From Clostridia bacterium (GTDB lineage: Bacteria; Bacillota; Clostridia; Oscillospirales; Acutalibacteraceae): a DNA stretch of 64,000 bases. This document shows positions 8,334 to 17,110 of this stretch, in pieces; position 1 is the first letter of the stretch; every line of letters begins with the position of its first letter. The notes beneath the pieces are model-generated. The model did not search any database. It saw only the letters and a program-made list of their open reading frames with translations, and was not told where the DNA came from. Made by a program: the position numbers and the translations under genes. The stretch spans positions 1 through 64,000 of the forward strand of contig JAFVVQ010000042.1 in the NCBI GenBank assembly GCA_017502085.1. Direction: 5' to 3'.

Positions 8334-9185
8334 TTATTCGGTTTTGATTACTGTTTCGTCAATTCGTAACAGTTTTTTAACTTTTCGGGTATTGCCTTCG
8401 ATATCACTGAGAAAGAATGAAACGAAAAAACCGATAACCGCTATAATAATTGATGTTAATGAATTAACGTTATTTCCGAGTTTACAGCTTTCATTCAATA
8501 CGCTTGGGATAATTGTCAGAAACAATCCGAAAATTATAGAAAAACTGGCGGTATAAAATCTTTTAAGAATTTTATTGACAACAAAAGAAATAAACAAAAC
8601 ACCGATACCGAGACCGAATGCGGCGGGAATCAGAACAGAAAAATCAAGATCCGCAAGTGAACTGACATATATTTCATATAAACCAAGAGTTGAAAGAATA
8701 ACGGCGCTGTCGACTCCGGGTATAATTGATGAAGCTGCAACGGCAAATCCGAGAATAACGGATTGAATTAAATTCGGATTGTCAACTGTCGGAAAAATCC
8801 CTTTGCTGAAATATGAAAATATAGCTCCGACAATGAAGGCACAAATCATAAATATGTAGTATTTTCGTTTGAATCCTTCTTTTTTTACTTCTTTAAAAAA
8901 TAACGGAATTGTGCCGATTATTAATCCTAAAAATGCAAATCTGGTATACATTTCGTAATTATTCAAAAGATAATCAACAATTTTGCTGAATATCAGTACA
9001 CCGACTCCGAAGCCCGCAAAAAGAGGAACCAAGAACATCAAATTTTTTTTAAAATCCTTGAAAAGAGTACCGATTGCATTAACGGTTTTCTGATACAATC
9101 CGAAAATAACGAGGAGTACACTTCCGCTCAAACCGGGTGCAATACCACCGATACCAACCAATATTCCTTTCAAAAAATGAATCAT
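8334..9185 (-). CDS. DUF368 membrane protein, probable polyprenyl-phosphate translocase (PopT-type)
   Basis: A 283-residue polytopic protein, about eight to ten helices. The start at 9185 is set by GGAGG 7 nt upstream; the longer frame to 9224 has no such site. Family signatures are GGIAPGLSGSVLLVIFGLY near the N-terminus and its internal repeat IIPGVDSAVILSTLGLYE near residue 165, an inverted-repeat arrangement typical of DUF368. DUF368 proteins have been shown to recycle undecaprenyl phosphate across the membrane in Gram-positive and Gram-negative bacteria, so a cell-wall carrier-lipid role is likely here. It is a single gene with its own promoter and terminator. Confidence 0.9.
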   Translation of the reverse strand: MIHFLKGILVGIGGIAPGLSGSVLLVIFGLYQKTVNAIGTLFKDFKKNLMFLVPLFAGFGVGVLIFSKIVDYLLNNYEMYTRFAFLGLIIGTIPLFFKEVKKEGFKRKYYIFMICAFIVGAIFSYFSKGIFPTVDNPNLIQSVILGFAVAASSIIPGVDSAVILSTLGLYEIYVSSLADLDFSVLIPAAFGLGIGVLFISFVVNKILKRFYTASFSIIFGLFLTIIPSVLNESCKLGNNVNSLTSIIIAVIGFFVSFFLSDIEGNTRKVKKLLRIDETVIKTE

Positions 9186-9226
9186 TCTTTTCCTCCGTCT
9201 GCTTGAATCAAAAGATACTGACACTT

Positions 9227-9255
9227 ATTTTAACATAATATTATTTTCATTTCAA
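9227..9255 (-). promoter_or_regulatory. Promoter of the DUF368 gene
   Basis: Minus strand TTGAAA (9255-9250), 17-nt spacer, TAAAAT (9232-9227). Confidence 0.6.
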
Positions 9256-9346
9256 GTGCTTAATTAATGCAATGATGAATTATTAAGAATTTTATCATAT
9301 TACACTGATAATTCAAGAATTGCTAAACATTATGATTTAAATAAAC

Positions 9347-9375
9347 TTGCATTTACAGAAATAAAATGGTAAATT
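9347..9375 (+). promoter_or_regulatory. Promoter of the 9404-17070 operon
   Basis: TTGCAT (9347-9352), 17-nt spacer ending TGG (extended -10), TAAATT (9370-9375), 28 nt before the first start codon. No clear operator palindrome or local regulator gene is seen. Confidence 0.5.
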
Positions 9376-9403
9376 AATTACATATAGCAAATGAGGTGAA
9401 CGC

Positions 9404-10627
9404 ATGAAAAGTATTCTTGATACATCTTCGGAAATTTACGGCAGAAAAATCAAAAACAGAATTCTGTTTCAGCCTATGGAGGGTTGTGACGGAACTGTCG
9501 ATGGCGCAATAGATAAGCTGACCGAGCGAAGATATCTGCGTTTTGCTGAAGGAGCACCCGGAATCATTTGGTTTGAAGCAACTGCAGTTTGTAATGAAGG
9601 CAGAGCAAATCCGCGTCAGCTATATATAAATGATAACACAGTGGAAAGCTTTAAGTCCCTTGTTAAGGCTATCAAATCAAAATCCTCCGAACTACACGGA
9701 TTTGAACCGATTATTATTGTTCAATTAACTCACAGCGGCAGATACAGTAAACCAAACGGTAATCCCGAACCTATTGTTGCTTACAGAAATTCACTTTGGG
9801 AAAAAGGAAGAGAAAATCAGCCGTTTATCGTTGCCACAGATGAATATCTTTCAGCTGTGCCTGAAATGTATTCGAAAGCGGCAAAACTTGCCGTCGAAGC
9901 TGGTTTTGATGGGATTGATGTAAAATGTTGCCACGGTTACCTTTTCAACGAGCTTTTGAGTGCATACAACCGTAAAGGAATTTACGGAGGAAGTCTGGAA
10001 AACAGAACAAGACTCTATTTTGAATGCATTGATGCTGTAAAAAACAGCGTCGGAGACAAAGCATTTGTAACAACAAGACTCAATGCTTGCGACTGTTTCC
10101 CGTATGGTTACGGATTCGGCGTTAATGAATGCGGAGAAATCGATTTAACCGAAACAAAACTGATAATCAAAAAACTCGGTAAAAAAGGAATCGAATTAAT
10201 TAATCTGACTATCGGCAACCCTTATCTTATTCCTCATATCAACCGTCCGTATTCCGTTAAATCACCCGAAGACGGACGAATCGGCATGAAACGAGTTTAT
10301 AATGTCACAAAAGAAATTACCGATGCGTTTCCGGAAATTAAATTTGCAGTTTCCGCTCTTTCATTTGAGGGAGAAAATGCCATTAAATATGCTGATGAAC
10401 TGATTTCATCCGGAATAAGTGATTTTGCCGGTTTCGGCAGAATGACTTTTGCATATCCTTCATTTTATAAAGAATTCACTGAAAAAGGATTACTTGACAA
10501 AAACAAGGTCTGCATCAAATGCAGCAAATGTTCCGAATTAATGAGAGCAGGTACTGTTTCAGGATGCGTTATCAGAGACAGTGAAACATATTTGCCGTAC
10601 TATAATAAATATGTCCTGAAAAAATAA
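9404..10627 (+). CDS. NADH:flavin oxidoreductase, old yellow enzyme family, with 4Cys cluster motif
   Basis: A 407-residue FMN TIM barrel. It opens with KIKNRILFQPMEG (the usual KNR...PM start) and has the active-site helix GFDGIDVKCCHGYLFNELLS followed by Y.GSLENRTR, the standard OYE fingerprint; the usual H-x-A-H appears as CCHG. Near the C-terminus is CIKCSKC with a further Cys 12 residues on, matching the 4Fe-4S ligand spacing of 2,4-dienoyl-CoA reductase-type OYEs almost exactly. The FAD/NAD domains of those long enzymes are absent. It should reduce an activated C=C bond, with electrons from an unknown partner. It is the first gene of a six-gene operon and is followed 12 nt later by an SDR gene. 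Confidence 0.88.
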   Translation: MKSILDTSSEIYGRKIKNRILFQPMEGCDGTVDGAIDKLTERRYLRFAEGAPGIIWFEATAVCNEGRANPRQLYINDNTVESFKSLVKAIKSKSSELHGFEPIIIVQLTHSGRYSKPNGNPEPIVAYRNSLWEKGRENQPFIVATDEYLSAVPEMYSKAAKLAVEAGFDGIDVKCCHGYLFNELLSAYNRKGIYGGSLENRTRLYFECIDAVKNSVGDKAFVTTRLNACDCFPYGYGFGVNECGEIDLTETKLIIKKLGKKGIELINLTIGNPYLIPHINRPYSVKSPEDGRIGMKRVYNVTKEITDAFPEIKFAVSALSFEGENAIKYADELISSGISDFAGFGRMTFAYPSFYKEFTEKGLLDKNKVCIKCSKCSELMRAGTVSGCVIRDSETYLPYYNKYVLKK

Positions 10628-10639
10628 GGAGAATAATCT

Positions 10640-11377
10640 ATGGTTGCAATTGTTACCGGAGGAAGCCGAGGTATCGGCAAGTCTATTGTTGAAGAACTGC
10701 TGAAAATTAACTATGAAGTTATTGTTACCGCCAGAAAAGAGAGCAAAGAAACCATATCGCTTCAGAAGTTATTTAACAATAAGATCCACTTTGTTCCTTG
10801 TGATATTTCAAAAGAAGATGACAGAAAAAAACTCTTTGAATATGCTGACAAGACTTTCGGTAAAATAGATCTTCTTGTCAATAATGCAGGTGTTGCTCCG
10901 AGAGAAAGGAAAGATATTCTCGAAATCACACCTGATGATTTTGATTATCTTACCGATATCAATCTGAAGGGCACGTTTTTTGTAACACAGGAATTAACAC
11001 CGTTACTTATAAAAAATAATCAGTCAAGAATAGTAAATATTTCTTCAATGTCTGCATACACCGCTTCTGTCAACAGAGGCGAATACTGCATTTCAAAAGC
11101 CGGTATTTCAATGATAACCAAGCTTTTTGCATCAAGACTTGCCGAATACGGAGTAAGCGTTATAGAAATCCGACCCGGCATCATTGAAACGGATATGACA
11201 TCAAAAGTCAAAGATAAATATGAAAAATTAATTTCTGAAGGCTTAACTCCCGTCGCCAGAATGGGAAAACCCGAAGACGTTGCAAAATGTGTATCATCCG
11301 TTGCGCTCGGAAATTTTGATTTCTGCACAGGAACAGTTATTGACTGCGACGGAGGATTTAACGTGAGGCGCTTATGA
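10640..11377 (+). CDS. Short-chain dehydrogenase/reductase
   Basis: A 245-residue classical SDR. The NAD(P)-binding TGGSRGIGKS is at residues 6-15, NNAG near 87, the catalytic Ser in NISSMSAY and YCISK supplying Tyr and Lys near 150. The tail TGTVIDCDGGFNVRRL is typical. AAGGAG precedes the ATG. It overlaps the next gene by 4 nt (ATGA), implying translational coupling with the flavoprotein. It should interconvert a carbonyl and an alcohol, in this context plausibly on a sugar-derived or aromatic intermediate. Similarity to FabG-type reductases is general to the superfamily and does not fix the substrate. Confidence 0.92.
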   Translation: MVAIVTGGSRGIGKSIVEELLKINYEVIVTARKESKETISLQKLFNNKIHFVPCDISKEDDRKKLFEYADKTFGKIDLLVNNAGVAPRERKDILEITPDDFDYLTDINLKGTFFVTQELTPLLIKNNQSRIVNISSMSAYTASVNRGEYCISKAGISMITKLFASRLAEYGVSVIEIRPGIIETDMTSKVKDKYEKLISEGLTPVARMGKPEDVAKCVSSVALGNFDFCTGTVIDCDGGFNVRRL

Positions 11378-13158
11378 GAAATATATATAAATGTCTGATC
11401 ATCGGCAGCGGTGCCGCCGCTTACAGTGCGGCTGACTGGCTGAATCGCGAAGGCTTGGATGACATAGCGATTGTTACCGAAAACCGACTTTCGGGTACGT
11501 CAAGAAATACAGGAAGCGATAAGCAGACCTATTATAAACTGTCAATGGACGGTTTAACTCCTGACAGTCCCTATATAATGGCAGCCGATATGTTTTCCGG
11601 AGGTTCTTGTGACGGAGAAAAAATGTATATTGAATCAGTAAACAGCACAAAATGTTTCCTTCGGCTTTGTGATCTCGGTGTCGGATTCCCCGTCGATCGT
11701 TACGGTTGCTACCCCGGTTACAAAACCGATCATGATAATACACTTCGGGCCACATCAGTCGGCCCACTGACTTCAAAAATAATGACCGAAAAACTTGAGA
11801 AAAGGGTTATCGAAACCAACAAAACTCCCCTTTTCGACAATTTTCTGGTTACAAAAATTCTGACAGATAAGGGTAAAGCCTACGGCATCCGTGCGTTGAA
11901 TTTAAAAGATAATTCCGAGAAACTGCTATATGCAGAAAATATAATTTGTGCTACGGGTGCACCCGCTTGTATTTATGAAAACAGCGTATACCCCGAATCT
12001 CAACACGGTATGACGGGTGTTCTTATTGATGCCGGAGTCAGAATGTGCAATTTCACACAATGGCAATACGGAATGGCATCGGTGGATTTTCGTTGGAACG
12101 TATCCGGAAGTTTTATGCAGGTAATCCCGCGATTCATCAGCATTGACTGCCAGGGCAATGAACACGAGTTTCTGAATGATTATTTCGACGATCCGTACAA
12201 GGCATACAACTATGTTTTTCTTAAAGGATATCAATGGCCTTTTTCTTCAGAAAGAATCAGCGAAAGCTCGGTAATTGATCTTGCGGTTCATAATGAAATG
12301 CTTCTTGGAAGATATGTATTTCTTGATTATACCCGAAATCCTTCGGACTTTTCATTTGATAAACTCAGTGATGAAGCTAAAGAGTATATATCAAACGCCA
12401 ACTGTTTTGCTGATACTCCGATAAAAAGACTTGAAAAACTCAACAGCAAAGCTATTGACGTTTATCTCAGACAAGGTATTGATTTGCATAAGGATAAACT
12501 CCGTATTGCAGTCTGCGCTCAGCATAACAACGGCGGAGTTTATACCGATAATAATTTTGAGACAGATGTCAAAGGTCTTTATGTTATCGGTGAAGCTGCA
12601 GGAACATTCGGTCTTTCAAGACCCGGTGGTTCAGCTCTTAATAACACTCAGGTCAGCGGACTCGTTGCGGCTAAACATATAAAAAACAAAAATCAGGATA
12701 CCATATCTGATATTCCGTCGGCAGAATCTGACGATATAATGCCCGATTTTGAAATTTGTCCCGAGACAGACTATTCTGAATTCAGAAATAAAATGAGTCG
12801 GGTTGCGTCGTTCAAAAGAGATTATGACGGATGTATATCTCTTCTTGATGAAATCAATAATACAATTATTTCTTATCCCGAAAAGCACCGAAGCCTTGCC
12901 GATTATTACCGTGACAGGGATATGCTTATCAGTATGAAAGCGTTACTTGAAGCTGTCATACTTGAGGGTCCCGAAAGCGGAAGCAGAGGCGGTGCAGTAT
13001 TCATTAAAGAAGGCAAAATCAAGGAAGAAGATAAATATTACAGAGATTATCTGACCGTTACAAAAGACGGACAAATTGAATTCGTCAAAGTCTCCCCTGT
13101 TCCATGTGAACAAAAAAGCTTTGAACTATATTTAAACGAACTTAAAGAACAGACTTAA
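11374..13158 (+). CDS. FAD-dependent oxidoreductase, fumarate reductase/aspartate oxidase-like
   Basis: A 594-residue flavoprotein. The Rossmann FAD motif is CLIIGSGAAAYSAADWL (residues 7-23). GTSRNTGSDKQTYYKL follows where fumarate-reductase flavoproteins have the S/G-rich flavin loop. The capping domain spans the middle. AQHNNGGVYTDNNF plus GLYVIGEAAGTFGLSRPGGSA near residue 420 is the conserved HxxGG/GE FAD C-terminal fingerprint. There is no heme or FMN domain and no twin-arginine signal, so it is cytoplasmic and would need an electron partner. It could reduce a C=C bond or oxidise a substrate. The order OYE-SDR-this protein resembles the three enzyme families used in anaerobic isoflavone reduction, but orthology is not claimed. 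Confidence 0.85.
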   Translation: MRNIYKCLIIGSGAAAYSAADWLNREGLDDIAIVTENRLSGTSRNTGSDKQTYYKLSMDGLTPDSPYIMAADMFSGGSCDGEKMYIESVNSTKCFLRLCDLGVGFPVDRYGCYPGYKTDHDNTLRATSVGPLTSKIMTEKLEKRVIETNKTPLFDNFLVTKILTDKGKAYGIRALNLKDNSEKLLYAENIICATGAPACIYENSVYPESQHGMTGVLIDAGVRMCNFTQWQYGMASVDFRWNVSGSFMQVIPRFISIDCQGNEHEFLNDYFDDPYKAYNYVFLKGYQWPFSSERISESSVIDLAVHNEMLLGRYVFLDYTRNPSDFSFDKLSDEAKEYISNANCFADTPIKRLEKLNSKAIDVYLRQGIDLHKDKLRIAVCAQHNNGGVYTDNNFETDVKGLYVIGEAAGTFGLSRPGGSALNNTQVSGLVAAKHIKNKNQDTISDIPSAESDDIMPDFEICPETDYSEFRNKMSRVASFKRDYDGCISLLDEINNTIISYPEKHRSLADYYRDRDMLISMKALLEAVILEGPESGSRGGAVFIKEGKIKEEDKYYRDYLTVTKDGQIEFVKVSPVPCEQKSFELYLNELKEQT

Positions 13159-13182
13159 ACAGACCGGATCAGGAGGAAGTCT

Positions 13183-13923
13183 ATGGATAGCTTTAAACTT
13201 GGTCTTTGCAGTGTCACGTTCAGAAAAAAGAGCGCTGAAGAAATTGTTGAAATCGCAAAGAAGAATCGCGTTGATTTTATCGAGTGGGGCGGTGATGTTC
13301 ACGTCAGAAACATTGAGGATGCAAGACACGTCAAAGATCTCTGCGATAAAGCAAATATAAAAATCAGTTCTTACGGAAGCTACTATAATACCGCCGCACC
13401 TGACTTATCAAAGTGGGAAGAAATCTGCAAAATTTCAAACGAAATGGGTGCATCTTCCGTCAGAATATGGCTTGGCAAAAAAAACAGCGAGAATTTTGAC
13501 AGCGATGAGTATATCAGAACGGTTGAACATTTAAGAAAATTATGCGATACCGCCGCCGAATACGATTTGATGATTTGCCCCGAATGTCACGACAATACTT
13601 TCAACAACAAAACCGACGCCTTTCTGAAATTGAAAAAAGATTTGCAAAGAAATAATTTCAGAACGTATTTCCAATCCAGATATTACAGAATGGAATACGA
13701 CCTGGACAGAATTGACAGAACTTTTGATTATATCGAAAATGTTCACGTTTCGTACCGTGATCTGAAAAAAGAACAGCTTTTCAGAAAAAAAGATTACCGC
13801 TATATCGATAAGATTCTGAACAAACTGAAATCAATGAGTTTTAAAGGTATTGTAATGATTGAATTTGTTGATTTTGCAAATGAATATGCTTTATCAAACG
13901 ATATAAGAAAGTTAAAAAAATAA
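13183..13923 (+). CDS. Sugar phosphate isomerase/epimerase-like TIM-barrel protein (AP endonuclease 2 fold)
   Basis: A 246-residue protein preceded by AGGAGG. LGLCSVTFRKKSAEEIVEIAKKNRVDFIEWGGDVHV is broken into the strands and helices typical of the xylose-isomerase-like/AP_endonuc_2 barrel. Conserved metal-site positions are seen in ICPECHDNTF (Glu, His), NVHVSYRDL (His) and IVMIEFVD (Glu). Members isomerise or epimerise sugars, and some act as lyases on 3-keto-glycosides, for example in C-glycoside deglycosylation. That would suit its position between redox genes and a glucosidase. The metal-dependent isomerase/lyase class is secure, the substrate is not. Confidence 0.85.
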   Translation: MDSFKLGLCSVTFRKKSAEEIVEIAKKNRVDFIEWGGDVHVRNIEDARHVKDLCDKANIKISSYGSYYNTAAPDLSKWEEICKISNEMGASSVRIWLGKKNSENFDSDEYIRTVEHLRKLCDTAAEYDLMICPECHDNTFNNKTDAFLKLKKDLQRNNFRTYFQSRYYRMEYDLDRIDRTFDYIENVHVSYRDLKKEQLFRKKDYRYIDKILNKLKSMSFKGIVMIEFVDFANEYALSNDIRKLKK

Positions 13924-13937
13924 AGGAGTAATTGGCT

Positions 13938-16013
13938 ATGATGAACTTTGAGACTGCACTCCGTCTGTATATTAATGAACCGACAAAAGAAAAACTACAC
14001 GAAGTTTCCGAACTTCTCCTCAAAGAAATGACAATAAAAGAAAAAATTCGCATTCTTCAGGGTCACGCAATGGGGGTTACTGTCAAGAATTTTCTGACCA
14101 AAGGCAGATTCTATAACGGCGAAGCATATCCCGCAGGCGGATGCAAAAGGCTTGGCATTCCTCCGATAATGTTTACAGACGGTCCGAGAGGAATCGTTAT
14201 GAAGAAATGCACGTGTTTTCCTGTTTCAATGCTCAGAGGCGCCGCCTTCGACGATGAACTTGAATACCGTATCGGTGAAGTTCTTGCCAAAGAAGCATCC
14301 GCACTTGACGCAAATCTATTTGCGGGTGTTTGCATAAATCTGCTTCGCAATCCTAAATGGGGAAGAGCTCAGGAAACATATGGCGAAGACCCCTATCTTC
14401 TTGGCAGAATGGGTGCTGCACTGACAAAAGCTATGCAGGATAACGGCATTATCGCCTGTCCGAAGCATTACGCACTTAACAGTATTGAAGATCTCAGATT
14501 CAGTGCAAATGCAATTGCTGACGAAAGAACTTTGCACGAGGTTTATCTCCCCCATTTCAAAAAATGCATTGATGCAGGTGCGATGTCCATAATGGGCGCT
14601 TATAACAAAGTCAACGGCACTTATGCTTGCGAAAACACAATGCTTCTCACTGATATTCTCAGAAATCAGTGGGGTTTTGACGGATTTGCTTTGTCAGATT
14701 TTTTCTACGGAATCTATGATGCGGTCAAAAGTCTTAAATCAGGTATGGACGTGGAAATGCCTTATCTTTTCCGTTATTCCGTTTTGTCATATAAACTTAA
14801 AAAAGGTGATATCTGCGTGCAGGATATTGACATTGCGGTATCAAGAGTTCTCCGAGCATTGATTTCAACGCTTCCAAAACACCGAAAACAACCTGAGTCG
14901 GTAATTCTTTCAGACGAACATACTTCTCTCTCAAGGGAATCGGCTGCAAAAGGTATGGTTTTGCTGAAAAATGATAACGCTGTTCTTCCGATTCCGTCAG
15001 ATAAAAAGATAGCGGTTGTCGGTCGATATGCTGACAAGAGAAATACAGGCGACCACGGAAGCAGCAACGTCTTCAGTCCCTATGCCGTGACTCCTTATAA
15101 TGGCTTGTGCAACCGTTTCGGAAAAAATAATATTAATTTATATAACGGATGCAAGTGCGATGAAGCAACAAAGGTTGCAGAAAATTGCGACTATATTGTT
15201 GTCTGTGTCGGCAGTGACTGGCTTCAGGAAGGAGAATTCCTCGTAAACCTCGGCAACGTCAAGAAAAAACCAAAAGGCTCGGGCGGTGACAGAGCAGACC
15301 TGAATATTCCGCCTGAAGACGTGAAGCTTATCAGAGCGATGTCGGCACTCGGCAAGAAACTTGTTGTCAATATAATGGGCGGCAGTGCTTATGTTATTAA
15401 GGAATGGATTGACTGCGCAGACGCCGTTCTGATGTCGTTTTACAGCGGTCTTGAAGGCGGCAATGCACTTGCTGATATTCTCAGCGGTGACGTAACACCC
15501 GCAGGCAAACTGCCTTTTACAATTGCTTATAATTCAGATGACTATCCGCCTTTTCTGCATCTCGGAGCAAAATGCAAGGATATCGAATACGGATATTATC
15601 ACGGTTATACTCTGTTTGACAAATCAGGCAAGACTCCGCATTTCCCCTTCGGCTTCGGTCTTTCCTACACCGAATTTGAATACAATGATATTTCACTGTC
15701 AAATGACATCAATAATAAAATTGAAGTATCGCTGAATGTGAAAAACACAGGAAACTTTGACGGTGATGATATTATTCAGCTTTATATCGGCAGCAATAAC
15801 ACCGATACCGACAGACCCGTAAAACTTCTCAAAGGTTTCAAACGTGTCAGAATCAATAAAGGAGAAACCGTCAGGGTAAGTGTTACTGCTGACGTTGATG
15901 ACATCAGATTCTATAATTCCGAGACCGGCAGTTGGGAGCTAGACAAATCTTATACCGTTTATATCGGTAAAGACAGCAGAAACATTATCGAAGCAGGAAA
16001 GATTTCTTTCTGA
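13938..16013 (+). CDS. Glycoside hydrolase family 3 (beta-glucosidase-like)
   Basis: About 691 residues. AAGGAG at 13923-13928 favours the ATG at 13938 (9-nt spacing) over the in-frame TTG at 13932. Motifs: LGIPPIMFTDGPRG (substrate pocket), NLLRNPKWGRAQETYGEDPYL, CPKHYALNS and GFDGFALSDF, where the Asp is the expected GH3 nucleophile and Phe replaces the common Trp. The second (alpha/beta) domain and a C-terminal fibronectin-III-like domain (from about residue 585) follow. There is no signal peptide, so the substrate is hydrolysed after import. The usual order with the redox genes upstream and an esterase downstream suggests a decorated glycoside substrate. Confidence 0.93.
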   Translation: MMNFETALRLYINEPTKEKLHEVSELLLKEMTIKEKIRILQGHAMGVTVKNFLTKGRFYNGEAYPAGGCKRLGIPPIMFTDGPRGIVMKKCTCFPVSMLRGAAFDDELEYRIGEVLAKEASALDANLFAGVCINLLRNPKWGRAQETYGEDPYLLGRMGAALTKAMQDNGIIACPKHYALNSIEDLRFSANAIADERTLHEVYLPHFKKCIDAGAMSIMGAYNKVNGTYACENTMLLTDILRNQWGFDGFALSDFFYGIYDAVKSLKSGMDVEMPYLFRYSVLSYKLKKGDICVQDIDIAVSRVLRALISTLPKHRKQPESVILSDEHTSLSRESAAKGMVLLKNDNAVLPIPSDKKIAVVGRYADKRNTGDHGSSNVFSPYAVTPYNGLCNRFGKNNINLYNGCKCDEATKVAENCDYIVVCVGSDWLQEGEFLVNLGNVKKKPKGSGGDRADLNIPPEDVKLIRAMSALGKKLVVNIMGGSAYVIKEWIDCADAVLMSFYSGLEGGNALADILSGDVTPAGKLPFTIAYNSDDYPPFLHLGAKCKDIEYGYYHGYTLFDKSGKTPHFPFGFGLSYTEFEYNDISLSNDINNKIEVSLNVKNTGNFDGDDIIQLYIGSNNTDTDRPVKLLKGFKRVRINKGETVRVSVTADVDDIRFYNSETGSWELDKSYTVYIGKDSRNIIEAGKISF

Positions 16014-16029
16014 TTCAAGAGGTCTGACT

Positions 16030-17070
16030 ATGAAAAAGTATCAATATTATCCCGATGAATTTATGTCGGGTCTTTACGGAAAATTTAAAAATGAACCTTA
16101 TAAAAACGTTTCTTCCAAAGAAGAAGCACTTGCAACGGGAAAAGCAATCAGAGAAAAAACAGAAAAGATTTTCAATATAAATAAATTCTGCGATTTCAAT
16201 GCAAAAACAGAATTTGAAAAAAAATCTGATGCAGTTGATTATCCGAACTATACTCTGCAAAAATATTCTCTGAAAATATGTGACGGACTTATCAGTGCTG
16301 TATATATGTTGACGCCGAAAAATATTTCAAAAAAAACCGTTGGTGTTGTTGCTCTCTGCGGTCACGGATACGGAGTTAGACAAATCCTCAATATCAAGAA
16401 AAACGGCAATAAAAAGCATTTCAGATACATTGACAATTATCAGAAAAGCTTTGCGGTTGAACTGGCTGAAAGAGGATGTGTTGTTATAGCTCCCGAGCTC
16501 TTCGGGTTTGGCGAAGCGAGATTAAAAAAAGATTTAAGAAAACCGTTTTACATAAGTTCTTGCGACGAGCTTTCTCATCATTTGCTACCCTACGGTCTGA
16601 CAACTGCAAGTATAAGAATTGCTCAGGCACTTATGTGCGCCAAGGTTCTTCGCGAGAACGATTCAGTTGACGAAAACAAGATATCTGTTATGGGTATTTC
16701 AGGCGGAGGCCTGACTGCACTCTACACCTCTGTTCTTGATGAAAGAATTAATAAAACGGTTGTCAGCGGTTATATAAACACATTCAGAGACAGTATTCTA
16801 TCGTTATGGCACTGCCCCGATAATTATATTCCGGGAATTCTGGAAATCGGTGAAATATATGATTTCGCATCAGCACTGGCGCCGAGGGAACTGTTTATTG
16901 AATCCGGCAAAAAAGATAAACTGTTTCCGATAAACGCAAGTGTAACGGCTCACGAAAACATAAGAAGAGTTTATGAGATCGCAGATGCAAAAGATAAACT
17001 TCATATTGACGTATTTAACGGAAAGCACTCTGTTTGGGGGGAAAATTCATTCGACTGGTTGGCGAAGTAA
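16030..17070 (+). CDS. Alpha/beta-hydrolase, dienelactone hydrolase/acetylesterase-like
   Basis: A 346-residue protein, last gene of the operon (16 nt after the GH3 stop; GAGGTC upstream). The alpha/beta-hydrolase fold is shown by the oxyanion region VVALCGHGYGVR, the nucleophile elbow GISGGG (Ser near residue 226), the acid ESGKKDKLFP and the base GKHSVWG near the C-terminus. A roughly 100-residue N-terminal helical extension precedes the fold. There is no signal peptide. It should hydrolyse an ester (acetyl, feruloyl or lactone) on the same imported compound as the glucosidase; the specificity is unknown. Confidence 0.85.
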   Translation: MKKYQYYPDEFMSGLYGKFKNEPYKNVSSKEEALATGKAIREKTEKIFNINKFCDFNAKTEFEKKSDAVDYPNYTLQKYSLKICDGLISAVYMLTPKNISKKTVGVVALCGHGYGVRQILNIKKNGNKKHFRYIDNYQKSFAVELAERGCVVIAPELFGFGEARLKKDLRKPFYISSCDELSHHLLPYGLTTASIRIAQALMCAKVLRENDSVDENKISVMGISGGGLTALYTSVLDERINKTVVSGYINTFRDSILSLWHCPDNYIPGILEIGEIYDFASALAPRELFIESGKKDKLFPINASVTAHENIRRVYEIADAKDKLHIDVFNGKHSVWGENSFDWLAK

Positions 17071-17077
17071 TAAATCA

Positions 17078-17110
17078 AGGGGATATACAGCGGTGTATAT
17101 CCCCTCTTTA
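17078..17110. terminator. Bidirectional terminator between convergent operons
   Basis: 12-bp perfect stem AGGGGATATACA (17078-17089) with TGTATATCCCCT (17094-17105), GCGG loop, CTTTATTATTT downstream on plus and TGATTTATTA on minus. Confidence 0.85.

Noticed and set aside
9404..13158. Naming the three redox genes as daidzein-to-equol enzymes
   Set aside because: Family order matches, but the OYE is about 240 residues shorter than known daidzein reductases and no residue-level evidence for the substrate is visible. Kept as a hypothesis only.
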